Assembly: GCF_900187965.1 (NCBI RefSeq)
Contig: NZ_FZNL01000006.1
Coordinates: 186,001-250,000 of the forward strand
DNA length: 64,000 bases
Direction: 5' to 3'
From: Flavobacterium sp. ov086
GTDB lineage: Bacteria > Bacteroidota > Bacteroidia > Flavobacteriales > Flavobacteriaceae
Part shown: one piece after another, positions 43,814-52,183 of the stretch
Layout: each line of letters starts with the position of its first letter
Numbering within the stretch: the first letter of the stretch is position 1
Notes under the pieces: model-generated
The model's input: the letters and a program-made list of their open reading frames with translations, nothing else
Databases searched by the model: none
Told to the model about the DNA's origin: nothing
Position numbers and translations under genes: made by a program

Positions 43814-43857
43814 AAAAGACCCAATGAGCATTGCGTTCATTGGGTCTTTTCTTAAAT
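43814..43857. terminator. Strong hairpin terminator between spacers
   Basis: AAAAGACCCAATGA (43814-43827) and TCATTGGGTCTTTT (43837-43850) form a 14-base perfect stem. The minus strand has the longer U run (TTTTTTT) and the element at 43862-43913 lies just upstream of it on that strand, as in a small RNA gene. Confidence 0.75.
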
Positions 43858-43861
43858 GCTG

Positions 43862-43913
43862 TCGGGCTATCCGCGCTACTTCGGTAGCTTCCTCCTATCC
43901 CTCATGCGGCTAA
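43862..43913. repeat. Structured element, short form (copy E)
   Basis: It holds the hairpin GCTAC-TTCG-GTAGC with canonical C(UUCG)G closing on the plus strand. On the minus strand the flanks read GAGGGATAGGAGG and GCGGATAGCCCGAC, which resemble the ends of copies A to D. It is followed on the minus strand by the terminator at 43814-43857. Confidence 0.55.
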
Positions 43914-44060
43914 ATTAAGATATTTTAGATTGAATATCAGCGATTGAATATTTATGATTTTGCGTTTATATAAGGGTATCCATTTTTTCAAGGCTTCAAC
44001 TTCTAAAATCAAAACTAGTTAGTTAAAAACAACCTAATGAGATATTCTCAAAAAATAATT

Positions 44061-44250
44061 TGTTCCATCGGAACATCTCATCGGTAGAAAAAAAAGCATC
44101 GTGAGAAATATCGCCCCGTAGGGACGTTTGAATAATTATATATCCAATCCATACATATTTTTGCCAATCATTTATAAAATCAAACGTTCCTACGAAACGT
44201 AAAATAATATCGCATTTATTGAGCTACCAATGTGATGTTCCGATGGAACA
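44061..44250. repeat. Palindromic repeat (GTTCCATCGGAAC family)
   Basis: Ends TGTTCCATCGGAACAT (44061-44076) and GATGTTCCGATGGAAC (44234-44249) are complementary. Inside them CCCCGTAGGGACGTTTGA (44114-44131) answers TCAAACGTTCCTACGAAACG (44180-44199). This makes a large two-part cruciform-like unit of about 190 bases. Confidence 0.8.
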
Positions 44251-44328
44251 AAAAACAGATTAAACAAGTGTTTTTATAATCACAATAAAATCTCTTTATT
44301 TTCTAATAATAAAAGACAACGAATATTC

Positions 44329-44530
44329 GTAGAGGCGCACAGCAGTGCGTCTCGGTTCAGATTTACACATAGATTAAACACATAGATTAAACACATACAT
44401 TAGATGCACTGCTGTGCATCTCTACGTTAAAAAAAACTAGAACCTTAGGAACTTAGAACCTTTCAAACAAAAACCTTTGTCCCTTTGAACCTAAAGACCT
44501 TTGCCCCTAAAAAAGGAACCTCAGAACCTT
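44329..44530. repeat. Dispersed repeat with GCACAGCAGTGC hairpins
   Basis: CGTAGAGGCGCACAGCAGTG (44329-44348) and GATGCACTGCTGTGCATCTC (44403-44422) face each other, followed by CCTTTGTCCCTTTGA and other tracts as at 39957-40107. It ends directly before the MATE stop. Confidence 0.65.
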
Positions 44531-44534
44531 TTTT

Positions 44535-45953
44535 CTATTTAACCTCAAACCCTTCTTTCGTTATTTCTTTCTCCACTTTATCAATCAGCTTATTGGTTTT
44601 TCCGGTTAATCGCTCTTTTTTCCAGTCGCCTTTAGCATAAATTGCGACAGTAACCAAAGCCGTTACAACAGTCGAAATTGGAAAAGCCCACCAAATTCCA
44701 ATTTTTCCAAGAGATGTATTATGAGATAAAATATAAGCTAGCGGAAATTGCAAAACCCATTGCGAAACCAACGTCAGAATCATAGGCAAAGTTGTATTAC
44801 CAACAGCTCTAAAAACGCCTAATAAACACATTTGAAGTCCTAGAAATCCCCAGGAAAGACATGTAATTCTTAAAAAAGTTGTTCCACCTTCAATAACAGC
44901 AGGTTCGTTTGGTACAAAAAAAGCAATAAAATGCGGAGCGAAAACATACGCTATTAATCCAATTCCGGTTAATAATCCAAAACCTAGATAAGCGCCCAGT
45001 TTGGCAATTTTTCCGGCACGAAGCATATTTCCTGCTCCAATATTTTGTCCAACCAGAGTTGCGATTGCCATTGAAAGTCCCAAAGCCGGAATCATAATCA
45101 GCTGAATCAAATTTGATCCTGCTCCGTAAGAAGCCACAGTTGTGGTTCCAAAATGTACGATCAAAAATGTGATTGCCGTTAGACCAACAGCACGCATAGA
45201 TTGCTCAATCGAAGATGGAAAACCAATTTTGAATGCTTTCTTAATATGTTTATAATCCGGTTTAAAATCTTTTAATTGCAAATGGATTCCGTGTTTCCCT
45301 CTGAACAAAATGGCAAAACCAATAATAATCGCCAGACTTTGTGTAGATAATGTTGCCAAAGCTGCCCCTTTTACGCCCATTGCAGGGATAAAATTCCATC
45401 CAAAAATAAACAACGGATCAAGAGCAAAATTTAGAATAACAGTTCCCAATACAATATAAACCGGCAAAGTAACACGGCCAACACCACGCATAACCGATTG
45501 AAAAATCATGAAACTAAAACTAAAAACCAATCCAATAAATGCAATTCGCATAAAACCCAAAGCATTTGTATAAACCTGTGGCGTAACTTTAAGCAAATAC
45601 AAGAAATACGGACTCAGCCAATACCCAAAAATGGATAAAATAATCGATGCTGAAATAACCATCATTAAAGTTTGTGCCGCCACATGATTAACCATTTCCT
45701 GTTGTCCGGCACCAAAATATTGCGCAATCAAAATCGATCCTGCAATGGCAAGACCTGTTCCCAAAGCAATCGTTAAAAAAATAACCGGCGTACTTACTGA
45801 CACTGCAGCAACGGCATCTCCACCCAAACGTCCTACCCAAAAAGCATCTACTAATTGGTAAGCGGCTTGTAATAAATTAGCAATCATAATTGGAACCGCT
45901 AATTTTAATAAAGAAGAAAGTATAGGACCTTCTAATAATTCGTTTTTGTTCAT
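44535..45953 (-). CDS. MATE-family efflux transporter
   Basis: A 472-residue membrane protein with about 12 helices. The start is set at ATG 45953 (MNKNELLEGPILSSLLKLAV) because the longer frame runs through a repeat and begins with GTG. The two halves show the MATE repeats (LLKLAVPIMIANLLQAAYQL; FPSSIEQSMRAVGLTAITFL) and the PxGAGxN and VGQNIGAGN-type loops. It should export cationic drugs or organic compounds by sodium or proton exchange. A MarR gene lies upstream in the same direction and is a probable repressor of it. Confidence 0.92.
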   Translation of the reverse strand: MNKNELLEGPILSSLLKLAVPIMIANLLQAAYQLVDAFWVGRLGGDAVAAVSVSTPVIFLTIALGTGLAIAGSILIAQYFGAGQQEMVNHVAAQTLMMVISASIILSIFGYWLSPYFLYLLKVTPQVYTNALGFMRIAFIGLVFSFSFMIFQSVMRGVGRVTLPVYIVLGTVILNFALDPLFIFGWNFIPAMGVKGAALATLSTQSLAIIIGFAILFRGKHGIHLQLKDFKPDYKHIKKAFKIGFPSSIEQSMRAVGLTAITFLIVHFGTTTVASYGAGSNLIQLIMIPALGLSMAIATLVGQNIGAGNMLRAGKIAKLGAYLGFGLLTGIGLIAYVFAPHFIAFFVPNEPAVIEGGTTFLRITCLSWGFLGLQMCLLGVFRAVGNTTLPMILTLVSQWVLQFPLAYILSHNTSLGKIGIWWAFPISTVVTALVTVAIYAKGDWKKERLTGKTNKLIDKVEKEITKEGFEVK

Positions 45954-46014
45954 TTTATATCTATAGTATTTATTTTTTATACCATGACCCGAGCGACAGC
46001 AAACAGGCGAAGCA

Positions 46015-46101
46015 ATTGCATGAATTAACACGAATTTTTAAATTAAGCTAGATTAAAACATAATTCTAATTAGTAAAAATTAGTGGAATTCGTGGCAAAC
46101 T
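46015..46101. repeat. Partial copy of the CACGAATTTC repeat
   Basis: ATGAATTAACACGAATTTTT and AAATTAGTGGAATTCGTGGC are degraded versions of the perfect inverted repeat at 60447-60554. It lies between marR and the MATE gene. Confidence 0.6.
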
Positions 46102-46113
46102 TTTGTTATCGAT

Positions 46114-46578
46114 TTAAAGTGTGTCTAATTTATCTGCATAACCCCTTATGGTTTCCAGAGCTTCTATTCTTTCCTGAGAAGAGAAAACCGAAAGAACCTC
46201 ATCTTCGGCTCTTTTCATTAAAGTACGAATGCTTTTTGCTAAACTAATTCCTTCTTCGGTTAGACTTACAATATTCTTTCGTTTATCATCTTTGTCTTTT
46301 TGAACTTCAACCAAAGCCTTTTTCTCGAGAGCATTGATACTTCTCAAAATGGATGATTTGTCCCGCATCGTCATATCCGAAAGTTCTCTTTGCGAAAGAC
46401 TTTTTCGCTGCAAAATCATAATTAACGGAAGTTGCTCTAATTGTAAATTAATTCCCGCCTCGTTCATAAGAGCGTTCGTATGGCGAAAAATAGTTCGCTT
46501 CATTCGATGAATCTGAAAGAAAAAACTGTCCGAAATTCCATCTCTAAAAGCATTAAAATCTGTCGTTAATTTTTCCAT
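46114..46578 (-). CDS. MarR-family transcriptional regulator
   Basis: A 154-residue winged-helix protein: LEQLPLIMILQRKSLSQREL, MTMRDKSSILRSINALEKKA (recognition helix) and the wing QKDKDDKRKNIVSLTEEG. It is the size and layout of a typical MarR dimer subunit. It lies 160 bases upstream of the MATE gene on the same strand, so it probably controls it. The promoter overlaps a palindrome (see 46583-46611) and the start codon lies very close to the -7 box, so the transcript may be leaderless. Confidence 0.9.
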   Translation of the reverse strand: MEKLTTDFNAFRDGISDSFFFQIHRMKRTIFRHTNALMNEAGINLQLEQLPLIMILQRKSLSQRELSDMTMRDKSSILRSINALEKKALVEVQKDKDDKRKNIVSLTEEGISLAKSIRTLMKRAEDEVLSVFSSQERIEALETIRGYADKLDTL

Positions 46579-46582
46579 GAAA

Positions 46583-46611
46583 CAAAATTACAAAAAAGAG
46601 TGACATGTCAA
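46583..46611 (-). promoter_or_regulatory. marR promoter overlapping a palindrome, nearly leaderless
   Basis: On the minus strand: TTG (plus 46609-46611), 18 bases, then TAATTTTG (46583-46590). The 10-base palindrome TGACATGTCA (46601-46610) covers the -33 element. The ATG is at 46578, four bases after the -7 box. Confidence 0.65.
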
Positions 46612-46749
46612 CTAATTTTAACAAAACACATACTGCACTGACTATCAGATCAATTGTTTAAAATAATAAAATCAAAATAATAAAATGAATGATTTTTTTT
46701 GTTAACTTTAATTGTTAAAATTTTATACCAAAATCTAAAAATAAATCTC

Positions 46750-47667
46750 ATGAAAAAAATATTTTCTTTATTGATTATTTCCCTTTTTTGGTTTTCAGCT
46801 CATGCTCAAAATACTGCTGAAATCTCTGCGGAGACCACTTTGCCTGTTTTACAAAACGATAATTCATATGAACTCCAGAACTCTGATGCCGAAGATTTAC
46901 CTTGGCACGGTAGACGTTTTAAAGTAACTGCAGGAGCCTTTTTTCCTGTTAATAATACACAAATTCAGGTTGGAACCAATAACGGAAATCACGGAACAGA
47001 AATAGATCTCGAAGATGATTTAGGTTTCTCAAAATCAAGTTCTTCTTTTATGGGAACATTTGAATGGCGTATTTCAAGAAGATCCAGATTAGGTCTTGAA
47101 TTTTTCGCTTTGAATAGAAATTCTAGTAAAACCTTAGAAAAAGAAATTGATTTTGGTGAACATACTTATGAGATCAATACAAGAGTAAGTGCTGTTTTTG
47201 ATGTTCAAATTGCAAGAATTGCTTATGGTTATGCTTTTCTGTCTAAGCCAAAATACGAAGCAGGTTTATTAATTGGTGCACACGTACTTTTTGCTGATTT
47301 AAGTATGAGAGTTGATGCCAATCAGGCCGTTTTAGAATATAAAGATAGTTTCAATTTCACTGCTCCGCTACCAGATATCGGAATTTGGGGGGAATTTGTT
47401 TTAGGAAAACGTTTTGGCTTGTATGTAAATGCTAATTATCTGGCAGTACAAATTGATAATATCGATGGCCGAATTGTAAGTTATAATTTAGCGCTTTCTT
47501 ATAATGTTCATAAAAACTTTAGTCTTACAGCCGGATATACCGGCCTGAACTTTAAAGTAGATACCGTAAGAGAAAGACTAAACGGATACCTGAAATGGGG
47601 CTACAACGGACCAACTATCAACGCTGTTTATGCTTTTGGTAATCATGTTAAGTTTTATAAACATTAG
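46750..47667 (+). CDS. Outer-membrane beta-barrel protein
   Basis: The start at 46750 gives a clear signal peptide (MKKIFSLLIISLFWFSAHAQ, cut after Gln20 or so); the longer frame begins with a non-signal stretch. The 305-residue protein has alternating hydrophobic beta strands (RRFKVTAGAFFPVN, SRLGLEFFALNRNS, RIAYGYAFL, SYNLALSYNVHKNFSLTAGY) ending in a C-terminal strand (INAVYAFGNHVKFYK), as in 8- to 12-strand outer-membrane barrels. No partner or substrate is indicated. Confidence 0.8.
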   Translation: MKKIFSLLIISLFWFSAHAQNTAEISAETTLPVLQNDNSYELQNSDAEDLPWHGRRFKVTAGAFFPVNNTQIQVGTNNGNHGTEIDLEDDLGFSKSSSSFMGTFEWRISRRSRLGLEFFALNRNSSKTLEKEIDFGEHTYEINTRVSAVFDVQIARIAYGYAFLSKPKYEAGLLIGAHVLFADLSMRVDANQAVLEYKDSFNFTAPLPDIGIWGEFVLGKRFGLYVNANYLAVQIDNIDGRIVSYNLALSYNVHKNFSLTAGYTGLNFKVDTVRERLNGYLKWGYNGPTINAVYAFGNHVKFYKH

Positions 47668-47790
47668 GATTTGATTTTTGAAATTCCAAATTCTGAAATT
47701 CCAAATTCCAATAGCGTACAGACGAAGTAAATCACAATCGTAGCTCGACAAAGATTGGCGATTCTGCACGCGTCCCAAGGCTAAGGGATG

Positions 47791-47870
47791 GTGTGATTTC
47801 TCCTTACGTCGAAATTGACAAGATTGGGTTTTGATTGCGAATGATGGATTAAAATCCATCCCTACAATAT
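47791..47870. repeat. Mixed dispersed repeats downstream of the barrel gene
   Basis: GTGTGATTTCTCCTTACGTC (47791-47810) matches the element at 114-204, and GATGGATTAAAATCCATC followed by CCTACAATAT (47843-47870) matches the hairpin unit at 15749-15776. The region 47668-47990 contains no gene that I accept. Confidence 0.6.
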
Positions 47871-47989
47871 ATTTTGTCCCTTCGGGACTGCCCACGATTT
47901 GTTCATTTCGAGGAACGAAGAATTGTAACTCAACAAAAATTGTGCTAAAACTTATAATCTCTTCCATGAACTTACATGGTAAAATAACA

Positions 47990-48030
47990 AAATAACAAAC
48001 CCGATACCTTCAAAAGAGATATCGGGTTCA
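47990..48030 (-). terminator. Terminator of the Sus-like operon
   Basis: AACCCGATA and TATCGGGTT pair with a 13-base loop; read on the minus strand it is followed by TTTGTTATTTTGTT. It lies 40 bases after the GH97 stop. Confidence 0.75.
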
Positions 48031-48070
48031 TTGCTCAAACCAAACTTAATTCAAAATAAACGTCACTAAC

Positions 48071-50095
48071 TTATTTCTCGATTAAAGAGAATTTTATAGC
48101 TGTTCCTCCGCCAGCTGCCAATTTAATATTCAGTATTGTTTTACTATTTACTTTTTGTTTTGAAATTGCAACCGGATAAGGATTCGTTTTGTAGTTTGCT
48201 CCTGCTCCATCGGCATAAATTTCGGCTTCGTAATCTTTTCCTGCATCAAGGAAAGATAAACCTACTTTAAGATCTCTGGAATTGCTATTTGTGATAGATC
48301 CCAAATACCAATTTTTTCCGTCCCAGTCTTTACGGACAATTGTAGTGTATTCTCCAATTTTAGAATCCAGAACTTTAGTATCTGACCAATTGCAAGGCAC
48401 TTCTTTTACAAATTCAAATTCTGGTTTTCCTTCGTAGTTTTCAGGCAAGTCAGACGCCATTTGCAACGGACTGTAAATGATTACATATAAAGCTAATTGG
48501 TTTGCCAAAGTTGTTAAAACTCTCGCTCCTGAAGGCGTTTTATAATCAAAATTGAAATTACCTGGTGTGTAATCAAAGGGTCCAGAAAGCATTCTTGTAA
48601 AAGGTAAAGTTGTTAAATGTTCCGGAGTATTTCCGCCATCAACAGACCAAGCGTTGTATTCCTGTCCACGTCCGCCTTCCTGAGACATAAAGTTCGGGTA
48701 TGTACGCTGTAATCCCGTTCCTTTTATAGGTTCGTGATTGTCGATCATGATATGATATTTCGCAGCCGTTTCCATTACTTTTCTGTAATGACGCGCTCCG
48801 TACTGGCTGTCGTGCCATTCTTTTTTGTCTAAATATTTATTTACATAGCCCGTTTTTACGGTATTCACACCCATTTTGTGATACAGTTTAAAAGCATCTT
48901 CTAACTGGCTTTCATAATTTTTTGTGGCACCTGCCGTTTCATGATGTCCTATTAAACGAACATTTTTAATAGCGGCATACTTCGTTATTTCTTCTAAATT
49001 AAAATCAGGATATGCTTTAGTATAACTAAACGCAGATCCATCGGCAGTCCAGTCGCCGTCCCAGCCCTCGTTCCAGCCTTCTACCAGAACGCCGTCAAAA
49101 TTGTTTTTCGCAGCAAAATCAATGTATTCTTTAGTATTCTTAGTTGTCGCCCCATGTTTTGGCCCCTGTCCCCAAGTATATTTTTCTAAGTGCATTCCCC
49201 ACCAGATTCCAATATATTTTGAAGGTGTAATCCACGAAAGATCTTCAATTTTCGAAGGATCATTCAAATTCAGCATAATGGTCGAAGTCGCCACTTCTCC
49301 CGGAGTTTTCCCCACAACAATGGTTCTCCAAGGGGTATTAAAAGGAGTTTGGGCATATACTTTTACACCATCTGCCCAAGGCACCAATTCGCTTTTGTAT
49401 TGTTTATTATTTGTTTTTAAAAGTGTCATTGAGGCAAAATCAGTCAAATTGGCTTCGTGAATGGCTACATACAATTTCTCTTTGGTTTCAAAAGTTGCAG
49501 GAGTATTTATGGTATCGGTTTTACTCACTGCTGTTTTGCGATACGTGCTTTCGTAATAGCTGTTTTCGCGGTGCACCGGAATCCACCAAACATCATTCTC
49601 AGATTTGAAAGTGAATTGCGTAATTTCGTTAGTGATTTTCACTTTTCCTAAATGGGACTGTTTTGGGAAAAAGTATCTAAAACCAACGCCATCGTCAAAA
49701 ACTCTGAAAATGATATCTACCAAACGCTCTTCGCCTTTTGATTCTTTCAAATGAACAATTAACTCGTTGTGGTGATCTCTCACTTTTCTGAATTCTCCCC
49801 AAGGTTGTTCCCAAGTTTCATCTGACGTTTTTTCTTCGGTGGAAACCACTTCAAAACCTTCGGTCATTTTTGGAATTCCCTGAAATTCAAATCCCATCAA
49901 AGAAGGTTCTATTACGGATTTTCCGCCAGAGGTAAAACTATATTCAGGCTGACCTGAAGCGGTTAATCCAAAAACTAATTCGGTGTTTTTTCCCGGAGAA
50001 CTTATTCTGTATGTTTTTTTAGTACCAGCACTGCAAGCGTAAATTAATATTGACGCTAAAGCAATTAGACAGTATCTATATTTTATGTTTTTCAT
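48071..50095 (-). CDS. susB: GH97-family alpha-glucosidase (SusB-like)
   Basis: A 674-residue lipoprotein (Cys21 in IYAC) with the GH97 layout: an N-terminal beta domain, a TIM barrel and a C-terminal beta domain. The acidic residues of SusB align by spacing: Glu386 (HHET), Glu455 (NHEP), Glu473 and Glu479 (GQEY), which lie 69, 87 and 93 residues apart as do Glu439, Glu508, Glu526 and Glu532 of SusB. This is the inverting, calcium-dependent alpha-glucosidase type and not the retaining alpha-galactosidase type. There are no acidic residues just after the lipid Cys, so it is probably periplasmic. It is the last gene of the operon. Confidence 0.92.
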   Translation of the reverse strand: MKNIKYRYCLIALASILIYACSAGTKKTYRISSPGKNTELVFGLTASGQPEYSFTSGGKSVIEPSLMGFEFQGIPKMTEGFEVVSTEEKTSDETWEQPWGEFRKVRDHHNELIVHLKESKGEERLVDIIFRVFDDGVGFRYFFPKQSHLGKVKITNEITQFTFKSENDVWWIPVHRENSYYESTYRKTAVSKTDTINTPATFETKEKLYVAIHEANLTDFASMTLLKTNNKQYKSELVPWADGVKVYAQTPFNTPWRTIVVGKTPGEVATSTIMLNLNDPSKIEDLSWITPSKYIGIWWGMHLEKYTWGQGPKHGATTKNTKEYIDFAAKNNFDGVLVEGWNEGWDGDWTADGSAFSYTKAYPDFNLEEITKYAAIKNVRLIGHHETAGATKNYESQLEDAFKLYHKMGVNTVKTGYVNKYLDKKEWHDSQYGARHYRKVMETAAKYHIMIDNHEPIKGTGLQRTYPNFMSQEGGRGQEYNAWSVDGGNTPEHLTTLPFTRMLSGPFDYTPGNFNFDYKTPSGARVLTTLANQLALYVIIYSPLQMASDLPENYEGKPEFEFVKEVPCNWSDTKVLDSKIGEYTTIVRKDWDGKNWYLGSITNSNSRDLKVGLSFLDAGKDYEAEIYADGAGANYKTNPYPVAISKQKVNSKTILNIKLAAGGGTAIKFSLIEK

Positions 50096-50120
50096 TATTT
50101 AATTGTATTAATTACAACTC

Positions 50121-51365
50121 TTATTTAATTTCATTTATTAACTGTTTTGCTTTTGCGGGCTGCATCGAAACAAAGTAATTAAAAGCCTGATCTAATTTTT
50201 TCTGGGCATCGGCACTACCCTTTTTTTCTACTCGCAGGTTGTAAAGTTTACTGATATCGGGAAAAACCGTTTCGGTATTTTTTACACCGGCAAATGTTTT
50301 TACTTTTTCGATATAACTATAACCAAATTCTACTGTTGGTTCGAACATTGTTCCTTCGCCAAAGTCATTCCACGTAATGAGTTGCAGGTAGTTTAAGTTT
50401 GCATTTTTAGCCAAAGAAAGTGTTTCATCAAGTGTGGCTCCATTGTTTGGTTCTATTGTCCATCCAATGGCGGAACCACCACCACCTTCGGCATAAAAAT
50501 CTTTAAAACCTGGATAAGCACTTCCCATTGCAACAGAAAGTTTTGGTTTTGTATTGGTATAAAAATTGGTCAAATAGGTACTGTTTTTAAATACCCACGC
50601 ATATTCGCCGGAAGCATTGTCTCCAGCTTCTACAGATTGATCCCAAAGGGTTAAAAAAGTAGGTTTTGTAGTTAAGGTATTAAAAACGTTTGTCCATTCT
50701 GCGGGAGTTTGCAATATTATTGGTCCAAAATTTAGCAACAATGGTTTTCCGTTTATTTTGATGTAATTTTTATCGTCAAAATAATTGTTTTGCATGTACG
50801 CCAAGTCGGTTTTTGCGGCAGCGGTTACAGAGATTGCTTTTCCGGCATCAACCACATTTTTCGTCACTCTGTCTTCATAAACAATGGCGTATTCCAGACC
50901 AACTTTGTCTAGCATTGCAATTAATTGTTCTGTATTTTCTTTTACCATTCGATAATCATTGACATCATAAGTACCATACCAATCGATCAAAACTCCGTCA
51001 ATTCCAGAATATTTCATCAATAATAAATGATTTTCAATCACATTTTTATCACCGGAATGGTATGGACCAATTAGTGGATAATAATAGGATGCGATTTCTC
51101 TGCGGCCGTTTACTCCTACTATGTTTGGATTTTTGTTTGCCATTGTCCAGTGATATCCCCATTTTTTATCGGCACTACTTTCATTGGTTTCAAACCAAGG
51201 CATATAGTGCACGTAAATTTTGGTGCTATTTGTTTTTTCAATGGCAACAGGTGCAAGTGTTTCTGGTTCTGTAGGTTTATCTGAACCTTTGTCATCGCTG
51301 CCGCTGCAACTGATGAACAAAATGTTCATGATCCAAAAAAACAATAATGTGATATATCTTTTCAT
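50121..51365 (-). CDS. GH71/GH99-like surface glycosidase lipoprotein
   Basis: A 414-residue lipoprotein (Cys20 in FISC, then SGSDDKGSD, a surface-export-type signal) with a TIM-barrel body. Features are YVHYMPWFET near the start (strand 1), YSGIDGVLIDWYGTYD, and ITWNDFGEGTMFEPT (Trp332-Asn333-Asp334, Glu337) that matches the end of the GH71 and GH99 folds. GH71 contains alpha-1,3-glucanases and GH99 contains endo-alpha-mannosidases, so the activity could be either kind. It lies between SusD and GH97 and could release oligosaccharides at the surface. A repeat array separates it from susD. Confidence 0.75.
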   Translation of the reverse strand: MKRYITLLFFWIMNILFISCSGSDDKGSDKPTEPETLAPVAIEKTNSTKIYVHYMPWFETNESSADKKWGYHWTMANKNPNIVGVNGRREIASYYYPLIGPYHSGDKNVIENHLLLMKYSGIDGVLIDWYGTYDVNDYRMVKENTEQLIAMLDKVGLEYAIVYEDRVTKNVVDAGKAISVTAAAKTDLAYMQNNYFDDKNYIKINGKPLLLNFGPIILQTPAEWTNVFNTLTTKPTFLTLWDQSVEAGDNASGEYAWVFKNSTYLTNFYTNTKPKLSVAMGSAYPGFKDFYAEGGGGSAIGWTIEPNNGATLDETLSLAKNANLNYLQLITWNDFGEGTMFEPTVEFGYSYIEKVKTFAGVKNTETVFPDISKLYNLRVEKKGSADAQKKLDQAFNYFVSMQPAKAKQLINEIK

Positions 51366-51442
51366 ATTGAGATAATATTTGTTTTATGATTGTTGTGGTT
51401 ATTTTTTTTTGCCTTTGATTTTGAAGTCTTTGGCTAAAATTA

Positions 51443-52088
51443 TTTCACGCAGATTTAAATTGATTTAAGCTGATTCTGCAGATTTATTATAACTTATATT
51501 TAAATTAAATCTGCTTTAATCTGCCGAATCTGCGTGAAACAAAAATCCTTTTAAGCTTTTTAATCCTTTAATCTGTGGCTGAAATTTTCTCTCGCAGATT
51601 TGGCTGATTTAGCTGTTTTTTTTTTTGCTCACTATTTGTGAATAAATTATTTCACGCAGATTTAAAATGATTTAAGCTGATTTTGCAGATGCTTTTAATA
51701 AAAATCAAATTAAATCTGCCTTAATCTGCCGAATCTGCGTGAAACAAAAAATCCTTTTGAGCTTTTTAATCCTTTAATCTGTGGCTGAAATTTTCTCTCG
51801 CAGATTTGGCTGATTTAGCTGATTTTTTTGCTCACTATCTGTGAGTAATTTATTTCACGCAGATTTTAATTGATTTAAGCAGATTTTGCAGATGCTTTTA
51901 ATAAAAATCAAAATTAAATCTGCCTTAATCTGCCGAATCTGCGTGAAACAAAAATTCTTTGCCATTAATTTTGAAATTTTCATCGGAATTATTTCACGCA
52001 GATTTAAAATGATTTAAGCTGATTCTGCAGATGCTTTTAATAAAAATCAAAATTAAATCTGCTCAAATCTGCCGAATCTGCGTGAAAC
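51443..52088. repeat. Array of four 98-base inverted repeats inside the Sus-like operon
   Basis: Four copies at 51443-51540, 51650-51745, 51853-51949 and 51992-52088 each begin TTTCACGCAGATTT and end AATCTGCGTGAAAC. The first three are embedded in a longer direct repeat of about 205 bases (with TCTGTGGCTGAAATTTTCTC). Between the susD stop (52184) and the GH71/99 gene start (51365) there is nothing else. As RNA each copy would fold into a long hairpin. Confidence 0.9.
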
Positions 52089-52183
52089 AAAAATCCTTTT
52101 AATCTTTTTAATCTTTGGCTCAAAAAATATGAATATGTCAGCCTTCCACGACTAACCAACATGGAAGACTGACATTCCAGAAC

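Noticed and set aside
45954..46031. An N-terminal extension of the MATE protein
   Set aside because: The extra 26 residues start with GTG inside a dispersed repeat; the family start MNKNELLEGP lies at 45953.
47578..47967. A 129-codon minus-strand ORF after the outer-membrane barrel gene
   Set aside because: It runs antisense over the end of that gene and through dispersed repeats.
51443..52088. A CRISPR array or a set of operators
   Set aside because: The units are long imperfect hairpins with similar internal sequence, and the intervening pieces are also repeats.
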